64,000 bases of DNA from positions 4,091,001 through 4,155,000 of the forward strand of contig NZ_CP012673.1 in the NCBI RefSeq assembly GCF_002950945.1. The letters run 5' to 3'. A program made the position numbers and the translations under genes. The DNA comes from Sorangium cellulosum (GTDB lineage: Bacteria; Myxococcota_A; Polyangia; Polyangiales; Polyangiaceae). The stretch's first letter is position 1. The number at the start of each line of letters is the position of its first letter. The notes under the pieces are model-generated. The model was not told where the DNA came from. It was given only the letters and a program-made list of their open reading frames with translations, and did no database searches. This document shows positions 50,442 through 59,377 of this stretch, piece by piece.

Positions 50442-53042
50442 TCAGTTCGGCAGCGGGGCCCAGAGCTGGCCGTGGCTGGCTCGCCCCCAGCAGTAGGTCG
50501 TGCCGTCGGTCCTCACCGCGCAGCTGTGGTCCCGGCCCACGTTGAGCTCCACGAAGGTCCCCGGGGGGGCGCTCGCCTCGCCGTGGGACCCCTGCCCCCA
50601 GCAGTGCACCGTGCCGTCCGTCTTCAGCCCGCAGCTGTGGGTAGTGCCCGCGCCGACCTGGGTGTAGCTCCCCGCCTGATCCGCGGCCTGGCCGAAGTTA
50701 TTGGTATTGCCCCCCCAGCAGTTGATCGACCCGTCCGCCTTCACCCCGCAGCTGTGCCACGTGCCCGCGCTGACCATCGTGTATTGACCTGAAGGAGCCG
50801 TGGCCTCGCCGTCATCATTCTTCCCCCAGCACTGCACGGTGTGGTTCGCCCTCACCGCGCAGGTGTGAGCGCTGCCCGCGCTGACGCTGAGGAAGTTGCC
50901 CGCCTGATCGGCGGCGCTGCCAAAATAGTTTGCCCCCCAGCAGTCCACATTGCCGAGCGTCGTCACCCCGCAGGTGTGCTCGTAGCCCGCGTCGATCTGG
51001 ACGAAGGGGCCAGCGGGCGCCGTGAGCTGACCGTGGGTGTTCTCGTCCCCGAAGCAGTGCACCGTGCCGTCCGCCTTCAGCCAGCAGGTGAAGAAGTTGC
51101 CCCCGGTCACCTGGGTGAAGGTGCCAGCGGGCGACGTCATCGGGAAGAAATCCCTGCCTCCCCAGCACTCCGCCGCGCCGTTCGCCTTGACACCGCAGCT
51201 GTGGGATACGCCCGCGGCGACGTGGGAGAACGTGTTCGACGGCGGCATGGTCCGCCCCGACCCGGGATTTCCCCAGCAGCCCACGGCGCCGGTCACCCCC
51301 ACGCCGCAGGTGTGGTCTCTCGCCGCGTTGATCTGGGTGAAGAAGGCGTAGGGCGGCGAGGCCTGATCCTCGGTGTCCCTCCCCCAGCAGTGCATGTGGC
51401 CGTCCGTCTTCAGGCCGCAGCTGAACTCACTGCCCAGACTGACCTGGGTGAAGGTGCCCGCTGGATTCGTGGCCTCGCCGTGGGTGTTGCTCCCCCAGCA
51501 GTGGACTGCGCCGTTTGTCCGCACCCCGCAGCTGTGGTGAGAGCCTACGCTGACCTGGCTGTAAACGTTCGGGGGGTCCGTGCTCTGCCCCTGGCTGTCG
51601 AGACCCCAGCAGTGGACGGCGCCGCTCGTCATCACCCCGCACGTGTGGAAATCGCCCGTGGCGACCTGGGTGAAGGTGCCGCTTGGATCCGTGGCCTTGT
51701 CGTATTCGTCGTTCCCCCAGCAGTGGACGGTGCCGTCCGTCCTGATCCCGCAGTTGTGGTCGTGGCCCGAGCTGACGTGGATGTAGGTCCCCGACGGGGC
51801 CGTGCCCTGTCCATGGCTGTCGTCCCCCCAGCAGGTGACCGCGCCGCTCGCCGTCACCCCGCAGCTATGACGGGTGCCAGCGCTCAGCTGCCTGTAAACG
51901 CCGGGCTGCGCCGTGGACTGGCCGAACGCGTTGTCACCCCAGCAGACCATCGTGCCGTTCGGCCGGAGCGCGCACGAGTGCAAGGTGCCCGCCGCGGCCG
52001 CGACGCGCCCGAAGACGCTGCCGCTCGCCGGGTCCGCCTCGTCGGTGCCCCAGCAGTCCACCGTACCGTCCAGCTTCAGCCCGCAGGTGAGCCCGCGTTC
52101 CGTGCTGATCTGGGAGAACGAGCCCGGAGGATCGATCGCCCCGCCATAAGCGTTGTTTCCCCAGCAGTCGACCACGCCGTCCGGCTTCAGCCCGCAGCTG
52201 TGGTAGACGCCCACGCTGACCTGGACGAAGGTGTCCGGGGGGGCGTCGAGCTGACCTTCATTGCTGCGGCCCCAGCAGTGGACCGTCCCGTCGGTCCTCA
52301 GCGCGCAGTTGTGGAACGAGCCCGCGCTGACCTGGGTGTACGTGCCCGGCTGGTCCGTGCCCTGTCCATAGGTGTTGTTGCCCCAGCAACGCATCGTGCC
52401 GTTCCACCGCACCGCGCAGTTGTGGGAATCGCCTGCGCTGAGCTGTATATACTGCTGCGTCTGGTCCGTGCCCTGGAAGTAGTTGTTGCGCCCCCAGCAG
52501 TCGATCGTGCCGCTCGTCCGCAGCGCGCAGGTGTGCTCCCGGCCAGCGCTGACCTGGACGAACCTGTAGTCGGGATCCGGGGGATCCCCGGGATCCACCG
52601 AGGGATCACCGGGGGATTGGGACTGATTGTAATCGTTGCGGCCCCAGCAGTGGACCCTGCCGTCCAATTGGACCGCGCAGCTGTGGGCGTCGCCCGCGCT
52701 GACCTGGCTGTAAATGCCCACGGGATCGATGGCCTGGTCCTCGTCGTTGAGACCCCAGCAATCGATCGTGCTGTTCGGCCTCAGCGCGCAGGCGTGGCCG
52801 CGGCCGACGCTCAAGATCGACTCGCCGAAGGCGGCGTGGAGCGGCGTGTCGTCGTCGCGGAGGGCCTGCGGGATCGCGGCGAGCTCGTCGCTGACGTCGG
52901 CGCCGGGCGCGTCTGGCATCTCGCCGGCACACCCGAGCGTGGCGAGCGCGACGGCGCCCAGGGCGAGCCAGGTGCCGAGCCTCCGGCCCCGGCTCGCGCG
53001 CGAGCTCACGGCCACTGGTTTTTTAGACGGATAGTGTAACAT
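50442..53042 (-). CDS. RCC1-like repeat lipoprotein B
   Basis: 866 residues from the ATG at 53042 (GAGGA upstream). Lipobox ATLGCAG. The same architecture as the neighbour at 47702-50317: near-identical N-terminus (RKP/KKPVAVSSRASRGRR; ADVSDELAAIPQALRDDDTP) and about twenty CWG repeats. The middle repeats are nearly identical at DNA level to lipoprotein A (for example 51530-51790 versus 48780-49040), while the first and last repeats differ more, suggesting duplication followed by partial gene conversion. The corresponding insert is SPGDPSVDPGDPPDPD. 124 bp separates this stop from the start of A; the two are probably co-transcribed. Confidence 0.85.
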   Translation of the reverse strand: MLHYPSKKPVAVSSRASRGRRLGTWLALGAVALATLGCAGEMPDAPGADVSDELAAIPQALRDDDTPLHAAFGESILSVGRGHACALRPNSTIDCWGLNDEDQAIDPVGIYSQVSAGDAHSCAVQLDGRVHCWGRNDYNQSQSPGDPSVDPGDPPDPDYRFVQVSAGREHTCALRTSGTIDCWGRNNYFQGTDQTQQYIQLSAGDSHNCAVRWNGTMRCWGNNTYGQGTDQPGTYTQVSAGSFHNCALRTDGTVHCWGRSNEGQLDAPPDTFVQVSVGVYHSCGLKPDGVVDCWGNNAYGGAIDPPGSFSQISTERGLTCGLKLDGTVDCWGTDEADPASGSVFGRVAAAAGTLHSCALRPNGTMVCWGDNAFGQSTAQPGVYRQLSAGTRHSCGVTASGAVTCWGDDSHGQGTAPSGTYIHVSSGHDHNCGIRTDGTVHCWGNDEYDKATDPSGTFTQVATGDFHTCGVMTSGAVHCWGLDSQGQSTDPPNVYSQVSVGSHHSCGVRTNGAVHCWGSNTHGEATNPAGTFTQVSLGSEFSCGLKTDGHMHCWGRDTEDQASPPYAFFTQINAARDHTCGVGVTGAVGCWGNPGSGRTMPPSNTFSHVAAGVSHSCGVKANGAAECWGGRDFFPMTSPAGTFTQVTGGNFFTCWLKADGTVHCFGDENTHGQLTAPAGPFVQIDAGYEHTCGVTTLGNVDCWGANYFGSAADQAGNFLSVSAGSAHTCAVRANHTVQCWGKNDDGEATAPSGQYTMVSAGTWHSCGVKADGSINCWGGNTNNFGQAADQAGSYTQVGAGTTHSCGLKTDGTVHCWGQGSHGEASAPPGTFVELNVGRDHSCAVRTDGTTYCWGRASHGQLWAPLPN

Positions 53043-53831
53043 TATTCCTCGAAGGTGGAGCGCTGAAGGTCGGGAAAGACGAGCGGCAGGAGCTCTCGCC
53101 GGCCCTTGTTGTGACGAACGCAGGAGGTCGCCGCCGGCGCCGGCGCGCCCATCGAGACCGGACCTCGGCGGAGCCCTCCGCCGGGTGCAGCGGTGTTCAG
53201 CAAGTCGACGAGCCGGACGCCTGCCGGCCTCAACTGCGACGTCCATCACGATCACAGCAATTCGCGTGCCGCGAGCGCTCGCCGGCCCGCGCTCCGGGCG
53301 GCCCGGAACGGCGCGGCACGCGGCCTCCGGCGCGCGCTGCTCGAAAGGCGGCGCTCGCGGCGCAGCGGTTGCTGCCGGGCAGCCGGCCGGCGGCGCCGGC
53401 CGCGTGGCACGCCGCGTGGCACGCCGCCTGGCACGCGGCCGGCGCCGCTGGCACGTGCCTTCTGGCACGCGGCACATGCTCCGCTGGAGGGCGGCGGGCG
53501 CGCCCAGGACCGTTCCACACGGCGACCGATTCACAGCTCCGAGGCGACAAGACGCCGCAGAGTCACCCTGTCGCATGGGCGAGCGCGAGGCCGCTGGTTA
53601 GCTCTGCGCGCCCACCCGCCTACATCCGCGCTGCACGCTGCACCGCCGCGGCGAAGTGCACACGCCGAGGAAGCTCCGGCCGGTCGCTATCGGGGGCACG
53701 CCGCAGAGAGGAATTGACAGCACGAATCGACTTCACGCATAGTGAACGTCTCGCGGATCACAGCCGACCCGGGCGGCGGAGTCCCGCGCAGCAAGGTCGA
53801 GCTCAAGGATGAGATAGAGGGAAGCTCGTTC
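53043..53831. other. 789-bp divergent gap
   Basis: Between RCC1 protein B and the PAS-STAS gene. Contains short direct repeats of a GTGGCACGCCG type around 53403-53460. Long frames here have non-coding composition. It should contain both promoters; nothing else recognised. Confidence 0.35.
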
Positions 53832-55004
53832 ATGGCTCAATCTCCCGGAACCGCGCTCGACTTCGAGCGGTTTTTCGACCTGTCGAGCGACCTCCTCTTC
53901 GTGCTCGACAGAGACGCCCAGCTCCGGCGGATCAACGACGCCTTTCGCAACCTCATCGGCGATCCGGACGGGGAGGCCGAGCACCGGGACTTTCTTGATC
54001 TCCTCCACACGGACGATCGCGAGCCGGCGAGGAGCGAGCTCCAGAGGATCCTGCGGGCCGGGGGCGCTGCGTGCCTCGTGGCTGGCCTCCGCGACCGGAG
54101 CCAGGGCTTTCGAACGATCCAGCTCACGCTCCAGGCCAGCGCCGGGGAGGCGTCCGTGTACGGCGCGGGGCGCGAGTTGACCCCCGGGCCGGCCGCGGAC
54201 GACACGGCCTGGCGCAGCGCGGCGCTGCTCCAGAAGATCCAGTCCACCGCGAAGGTCGGCGGCTGGGAGCTCGACTGCCGCACCCTGGAGATGCTCTGGA
54301 CCGAGGAGGTCTACCGCATCCACGAGGTTCCGCTCGATCGGAAGCCGAACCTCGAGAGAGGCATCCAGTACTATGCTCCGGAGAGCCTCCCGATCATCCG
54401 CAGCGCGGTCGAGGCCTGCATGCAGCGCGGCGAGCCGTACGACGTCGAGCTGCAGATCATCACCGCCAGGGGGCGGCGCGTCTGGGTGCGCGCCGCCGGC
54501 GGCGCGATCTGGGAGCAGGGCAAGGTGACCCGCATCTTCGGCTGCTTCCAGGACATCGAAGAGGTCAAGCGGCGGGAGCTCGATCTCGCCGAGAAGCTCG
54601 CCATCATCGAGCAGCAGCGGACGGCCATCCAGGCCATGTCGACGCCGATCATCCGGGTATGGGATCAGGTGATCGCCTTGCCGGTCGTCGGCAAGCTCGA
54701 CTCCGCGCGTGCTCAGGACATGACCGAGCAGCTGCTCGACGAGGTGGCGAAGAGCAGCGCGACCCACGTCATCCTGGATCTGACCGGCGTCGAGACCGTC
54801 GACGAGGCGACGGCGGATCACCTCGTCCGGATCGTCCGCGCGATCCGGCTGCTCGGCGCGAACAGCATCGTGACCGGGATCCGGCCCCAGGTGGCGCAGC
54901 GCTTCGTCGGGCTCGGCGCGGAGCTCGCCGGGACGACGACCTTGAGCAACCTGCGCGACGCGATCAAGGTGTGTATGCGCGCTTCAGCGCAGGTGCTCGC
55001 CTGA
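53832..55004 (+). CDS. PAS-PAS-STAS regulator (RsbR-like)
   Basis: 390 residues from the ATG at 53832 (AGAGGGA 9 bp upstream). PAS 1 spans about 10-110 (FFDLSSDLLFVLDRDAQLRR), PAS 2 about 140-250 (STAKVGGWELDCRTLEMLWT, ending GCFQDIEEVKRREL), then a short helical linker and a C-terminal STAS domain (about 275-385: STPIIRVWDQVIALPVVGKL, VILDLTGVETVDE, IVTGIRPQVAQRF). DLTGV and VTGI contain Thr residues matching the two phosphorylated in RsbR. Such proteins sense a signal in the PAS domains and form stressosome-type complexes or act on an anti-sigma pathway. No rsbS/rsbT/rsbU partner is adjacent. Confidence 0.85.
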   Translation: MAQSPGTALDFERFFDLSSDLLFVLDRDAQLRRINDAFRNLIGDPDGEAEHRDFLDLLHTDDREPARSELQRILRAGGAACLVAGLRDRSQGFRTIQLTLQASAGEASVYGAGRELTPGPAADDTAWRSAALLQKIQSTAKVGGWELDCRTLEMLWTEEVYRIHEVPLDRKPNLERGIQYYAPESLPIIRSAVEACMQRGEPYDVELQIITARGRRVWVRAAGGAIWEQGKVTRIFGCFQDIEEVKRRELDLAEKLAIIEQQRTAIQAMSTPIIRVWDQVIALPVVGKLDSARAQDMTEQLLDEVAKSSATHVILDLTGVETVDEATADHLVRIVRAIRLLGANSIVTGIRPQVAQRFVGLGAELAGTTTLSNLRDAIKVCMRASAQVLA

Positions 55005-55118
55005 CGCGTTGAACGGCCGGCGTCGCGGCGGGCCGAGCGCCGGGCAGCGCGCGCCGCGGCGCGCCGTGCTCGCGCCGGCGCTCGACAGGGGTCGCGCGCT
55101 CTGCGATCGTCGCCGGCG

Positions 55119-55856
55119 ATGGACAGGACCGAGCGCCTCTTCGCGCTCATGGACGCGCTCCGGCGCCACCGGCGTCCGGTCACCGCGGCGCAGCTCGCGG
55201 AGGAGCAGGGCGTCTCGGTGCGCACGATCTACCGCGACGTCCAGACGTTGATCCGGCTCGGCGCGCCGATCGACGGCGAGGCGGGCGTGGGCTACGTGCT
55301 GCGGCCCGGGTTCTTCCTGCCGCCGCTGATGTTCACCGCGGAGGAGCTCGAGGCGCTCGTGCTCGGCGCGCGCTGGGTCGGCGCGCAGGCCGACGAGGGC
55401 CTCGCGGGCGCCGCGACGAACGCGGTGGCCAAGATCGCGGCCGCGTCCCCGGACGACCTGCGCGGCCGCATCGACGACACGGGGCTGTGGCCCGTCGTGC
55501 TCCGCGGGTCCGGCGCCGCGCCAGAGCCCGTGCTCGGCCTCGTGCGGGAGGCGATGCGGAAGGAGCGCGCGCTCGCGATGCGCTACCAGAGCGAGCCGGG
55601 GAGCAGCACCGAGCGCGACGTCTGGCCGGTGCAGATCGCGTACTACGAGGGCAAGCAGGTCATCGCGGCGTGGTGCTGCCTGCGCGGGTCGTTCCGGCAC
55701 TTCCGCGCCGATCGCATCGAGGGCCTCGCGCTCACCGCGCAGCCCTACGGCAAGCCGCGCCGGACGCTGACGAGGGAGTGGCAGGAGGCCTGGGAGCGCC
55801 AGGGCGAGGACCGGGACCTCGGCGGCGTTCACCCGGGCACAGGAACGAGGCCCTGA
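55119..55856 (+). CDS. YafY-type HTH/WYL transcriptional regulator
   Basis: 245 residues. N-terminal HTH_11 (TERLFALMDALRRHRRPVTA, QLAEEQGVSVRTIYRDVQTL), a linker with GYVLRPGFFLPPLMFTAEEL, and a WYL-type ligand-sensing domain (LAMRYQSEPGS, VWPVQIAYYEGKQVIAAWC, FRADRIEGLALT). YafY/PafBC-like proteins control transcription in response to nucleic-acid or small ligands. The C-terminal codons lie in the 71-bp segment repeated upstream of the NAD(P)-binding gene, implying that gene was once its immediate neighbour. Confidence 0.85.
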   Translation: MDRTERLFALMDALRRHRRPVTAAQLAEEQGVSVRTIYRDVQTLIRLGAPIDGEAGVGYVLRPGFFLPPLMFTAEELEALVLGARWVGAQADEGLAGAATNAVAKIAAASPDDLRGRIDDTGLWPVVLRGSGAAPEPVLGLVREAMRKERALAMRYQSEPGSSTERDVWPVQIAYYEGKQVIAAWCCLRGSFRHFRADRIEGLALTAQPYGKPRRTLTREWQEAWERQGEDRDLGGVHPGTGTRP

Positions 55857-55882
55857 AGATCCTCGCCGCAGGCGCGACAGGC
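55812..55882 (+). repeat. direct repeat flanking the lectin gene, left copy
   Basis: Matches 56768-56836 with a few mismatches and a 2-base gap. It includes a dead copy of the NAD(P)-binding gene's start (CTGAAGATCCTCGCC in place of ATGAAGATCCTCGTC). Confidence 0.8.
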
Positions 55883-56072
55883 GGGCACAGGCGGTGAGCG
55901 GCGCGGCGTCGCGCCGCTCGTGCATGTCCTGTACGGCGTGCCCTTTGCACGACCTCGGCACTTGCCCATCCGTGTGGATCGAGAGCACAGCGGCCTCGGG
56001 GGCACGCGCGTGAGCGGCGGTCCATGAAGAGGATGGGAACGAGAGAAAACACCTCGTGAAAGGAAGCTGGCG

Positions 56073-56534
56073 ATGAATGATATCCTGACCTTGTTGAGGC
56101 GAGCGTTGCTGCCTGCGGCGAGCCTCGCCGTCGTCCTGACGCAGGCTCCGGATGTGAGCGCCCAGCCGGTGAAGCCCATCTGGGCCAGCAACACCCAGCA
56201 GTCCGACGAGCACTGCGATCCGCAGACCAAGGTCCTCGGAGGCCAGTGGATGAACCGCGGGACCTTCATCGACTCCGCGAATGGCACCTACAGGCTCAGC
56301 ATGCAAGACGACGGGAACCTCGTGCTGTACCGCAAGGGGCCGAATCCGCAGCCCCTGTGGGCCACCGGCACCGACGGGGTGGCGATCCGGCGTGTCATCA
56401 TGCAGACGGACGGCAACCTCGTGCTGTACGACTACGCGGACAAGCCCAGGTGGGCCTCCAACACGCACGGCAATCCGGGGTCGTTCCTGGTGCTCCAGTG
56501 CGATGGCAACGTGGTCATCTACGCACCGACGTGA
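56073..56534 (+). CDS. secreted B-lectin (bulb-type mannose-binding) protein
   Basis: 153 residues; GAAAGGAAG precedes the ATG. Signal peptide ends near VSA-Q. A single B-lectin domain follows with three mannose-site motifs of type QxDxNxVxY: QDDGNLVLY, QTDGNLVLY and a last CDGNVVIY whose first residues are QC. Such domains bind mannose and act as adhesins or bacteriocin modules (as in lectin-like putidacins). No killing domain is attached. The gene and its flanks lie between two 70-bp direct repeats in what looks like an interrupted regulator/NAD(P)-binding gene pair. Confidence 0.85.
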   Translation: MNDILTLLRRALLPAASLAVVLTQAPDVSAQPVKPIWASNTQQSDEHCDPQTKVLGGQWMNRGTFIDSANGTYRLSMQDDGNLVLYRKGPNPQPLWATGTDGVAIRRVIMQTDGNLVLYDYADKPRWASNTHGNPGSFLVLQCDGNVVIYAPT

Positions 56535-56767
56535 CGCCGGGAGGGGGCGCGCCGGCGGAGGGGTGGCGACCGGCGCGCTCGGCCGCGCGCAGCGCAGGGC
56601 GCGGCGCGATCGCTTCCTGCTCGCTGCTGCCACGGGTTGTCAGGAGGGGTGGCGCAGGCTCTCGGAGGTCAACGCGGACAAGCAGCCCGCGAGGAGCGGG
56701 ACGCCGCTCAGCCTCTCCGGGCGCCGAGCCCCGCGTCGAGACCTCGAGCACAACCGTTGAGCGCCGC

Positions 56768-56836
56768 CGGGACCTCGGCGGCGTTCACCCAGGCACAGGA
56801 CAATCCATGAAGATCCTCGTCACAGGCGCGACCGGC
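56768..56836 (+). repeat. direct repeat flanking the lectin gene, right copy
   Basis: Second copy of the 55812-55882 repeat. Here the start codon of the NAD(P)-binding gene is intact (ATG at 56807), so this is the functional copy. The interval between the copies is 885 bp. Confidence 0.8.
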
Positions 56837-57628
56837 ACCGTGGGCCGCGAGATCGTCAAGCAGCTCGCCGAGGGCGGCCACCACGTGCGCGCGCTGAGCC
56901 GCAATCCGGGCAGGGCGAAGCTCCCCGGGGGCGTGGAGGCCGTGGCCGGCGATCTGGCCGCGCCGGAGACGTTCGCGGGCGCCCTCGAGGGCGTCGAGGC
57001 GCTGCACCTCATCAACTTCGGCGGCGACGACTACGCGCCGCTTGCGACCGGGGAGCAGATCGTCGCGCTCGCCAGGCAGGCCGGGGTGCGGCGGATCACG
57101 GTGCTGCTCGGCGGCGCGGCCACCCCGCTCGAGGCGGCGGTCGCCGCCGGCGGGGTCGACTGGACGTTCCTTCAGCCGGTGGAGTTCATGGCGAACCACC
57201 TCGAGTGGGCGGCGTCGATCCGCGCCGAGGGGCTCGTGCGCGAGCCGTTCTGCGACCGGCTGAGCGCGCTGGTCCACGAGGCCGACATCGCCGCGGTCGC
57301 GGCCGTGGCGCTGACCCAGGACGGCCACGCCGGCAAGACGTACACCCTCACCGGGCCGGAGGTGCTCAGCGTGCGCCAGAAGATCGACCTGCTCGCCGCC
57401 GCCGCCGGGCGCGCGATCCAGCTGGTCGAGCTGACGGAGCAAGAGGCGCGCGAGCGGTGGGCGGCGGCGGGGTTCTCGCCCGAAGCCATCGCGTTCTTCG
57501 TGGAGATGTACGGGAACACGCCGGAGATCGGCACCACGGTCGTCCCGACCGTGGAGAAGGTGACCGGGCGGCCGGCCCGCACGTTCGCGCAGTGGGCCGC
57601 GCAGCACGCGGCGGCGTTCGCGGCGTAG
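56807..57628 (+). CDS. NmrA-like/atypical SDR NAD(P)-binding protein
   Basis: 273 residues. N-terminal Rossmann motif ILVTGATGTVGREIV, then HVRALSRNP, VEAVAGDLAAPETF, LHLINFGG and VDWTFLQPVEFMANHL, all typical of atypical short-chain dehydrogenases of the NmrA/HSCARG/azoreductase type. These bind NADP(H) and act as redox sensors or reductases; the classic catalytic YxxxK is not evident. Probably once co-transcribed with the YafY-type regulator, from which the lectin segment now separates it. Confidence 0.85.
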   Translation: MKILVTGATGTVGREIVKQLAEGGHHVRALSRNPGRAKLPGGVEAVAGDLAAPETFAGALEGVEALHLINFGGDDYAPLATGEQIVALARQAGVRRITVLLGGAATPLEAAVAAGGVDWTFLQPVEFMANHLEWAASIRAEGLVREPFCDRLSALVHEADIAAVAAVALTQDGHAGKTYTLTGPEVLSVRQKIDLLAAAAGRAIQLVELTEQEARERWAAAGFSPEAIAFFVEMYGNTPEIGTTVVPTVEKVTGRPARTFAQWAAQHAAAFAA

Positions 57629-57767
57629 GGGGAACAGCGCGCGAACAGCGCGCGAGCAGCGCGCGCCCGGTCCAGCGCTGTCCCGGAGCGAGGCGCGGGG
57701 CCGCCCGCAGGCGCCTCGTCCGACGGCGGGCCGATCCGGAGCGCGCGATGGCGTAGGATGGCGGGCG

Positions 57768-59273
57768 TTGGCCCGCCCGAAACCTCCGCCGCCAGGCCCG
57801 CACCCGCTCGAGCTGCCGGGCGACGTGATGCGCGAGATGGTCGAGCGCGCGATGGACCACCTCGTGCCGCACATCGAGAGCCTGCCGGAGCAGCCGATGC
57901 ACGCGACGCGGGGAGGCAAGCGGCTCGCGCGTTCGCTCCGGGAGCCCCTGCCGGAGCGCGGGACACCTTACGAGAAGCTCCTCCGGCGGCTCTTCCGCAA
58001 GGTCATCCCGATGAGCCTGAACACCGCGTCGCCCGGCTACATGGGGTACATCCCGGGCGGCGGGCTCTTTCACGCGGCGGTGGCCGATCTGATCGCCGAC
58101 GCGGTGAACCGGTATGTGGGCGTCTTCCAGGCCGCCCCGCTGCTCGTGCAGATCGAGGCGGACGTGATCGCCTGGTTCTGCGCCATGCTCGGCCTGCCCG
58201 AGGGCTCCGGGGGGATCCTCACGACGGGCGGCTCGCTCGCGAACCTCGTCGCGGTGATCACCGCGCGCCGCGATCGCCTCCCGCCGGACTTCCTCCGGGG
58301 GACCCTCTACGCCTCGGAGGAGGCGCACCACTCCGTGAAGAAGGCCGCGCTGCTCGCCGGCTTCCCGCCGGAGTCCGTGCGCGAGGTCCCGGTGGACGGG
58401 CGCTTCCGCATGCGGCCCGACGCGGCGGCGGAGGCGGTGGCGCGCGACCGGGCGCGCGGCTTCTCGCCGTTCCTGCTCGTCGCGTCGGCGGGCACGACGG
58501 GCACCGGCGCGGTCGACGACCTGCGCGCGCTCGCCGACCTCGCCGGGGCCGAGCGCCTCTGGCTGCACGTCGACGCGGCCTACGGCGGGTTCTTCGCGCT
58601 GACCGAGCGCGGGCGCGCGGCGATGCGGGGGATCGAGCGCGCCGACTCGGTGACGCTGGACCCGCACAAGAGCCTCTTCTTGCCGTACGGGACGGGCTGC
58701 CTCGCGGTGCGCGATCGCGAGGCGCTGCGGCGCGCGCACGCGGTCTCGGCGTCGTACATGCCGCCGATGCAGGCGGAGGACGATCTCGTGGACTTCTGCG
58801 AGATCAGCCCCGAGCTGTCGCGCGACGCGCGCGGGCTGCGGGTGTGGCTGCCGCTGAAGATGCACGGGGCCTCCGTCTTCCGGGCCGAGCTCGACGAGAA
58901 GCTCACGCTCGCGCGCGGCGCGGCCGACGCGCTCCGGCGGATGGAGCACATCGAGGTCGCGGCGGAGCCCGAGCTGTCGCTGCTCGCGTTCAGGGCGCGC
59001 CCGCCGGGGCTCGACGACGGGCCGGCGCTCGACGCGCTGAACCGGCGCCTGCTCGCGCGGGTGAACGCGCGGCAGCGGGTGCTGCTCACGGGGGCGAGGG
59101 CAGGGGGGCGGCTGCTGCTGCGGATGTGCATCCTGAGCTTCAGGACACACGCGGACCGGGTGGACGCGGCGCTCGCCGACATCGCGTCGAGCCTCGCGGA
59201 GGTGCTGGGAGAGCTCCGCGACGGAGGGCTGGCGTGCGGGCGCGAGCAGGCCGGGGAAGAGGACGACGACTGA
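57768..59273 (+). CDS. PLP-dependent group II (aromatic-L-amino-acid type) decarboxylase
   Basis: 501 residues from a TTG at 57768; the start is uncertain. Fold-type I features: NTASPGYMGYIPGGGLFHAA, ILTTGGSLANLVAVITAR, EEAHHSVKKAALLAG, VASAGTTGTGAVDDL, LHVDAAYGGF and the PLP Schiff-base Lys in LDPHKSLFLPYGTG. This arrangement matches group II decarboxylases acting on aromatic or acidic amino acids, or diaminobutyrate. Gene order suggests a single gene; substrate not readable. The C-terminus ends in an acidic run (EEDDD). Confidence 0.85.
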   Translation: MARPKPPPPGPHPLELPGDVMREMVERAMDHLVPHIESLPEQPMHATRGGKRLARSLREPLPERGTPYEKLLRRLFRKVIPMSLNTASPGYMGYIPGGGLFHAAVADLIADAVNRYVGVFQAAPLLVQIEADVIAWFCAMLGLPEGSGGILTTGGSLANLVAVITARRDRLPPDFLRGTLYASEEAHHSVKKAALLAGFPPESVREVPVDGRFRMRPDAAAEAVARDRARGFSPFLLVASAGTTGTGAVDDLRALADLAGAERLWLHVDAAYGGFFALTERGRAAMRGIERADSVTLDPHKSLFLPYGTGCLAVRDREALRRAHAVSASYMPPMQAEDDLVDFCEISPELSRDARGLRVWLPLKMHGASVFRAELDEKLTLARGAADALRRMEHIEVAAEPELSLLAFRARPPGLDDGPALDALNRRLLARVNARQRVLLTGARAGGRLLLRMCILSFRTHADRVDAALADIASSLAEVLGELRDGGLACGREQAGEEDDD

Positions 59274-59377
59274 AGGCCTTGTGGGATGGTATATCAAGGG
59301 CTACCAGCAGCCTTCTGGCGGGCGGAGCTACGTTGTTGATCTCCTCTCCCTTGCTGGCAGTGCATCGAGGAGCACCC

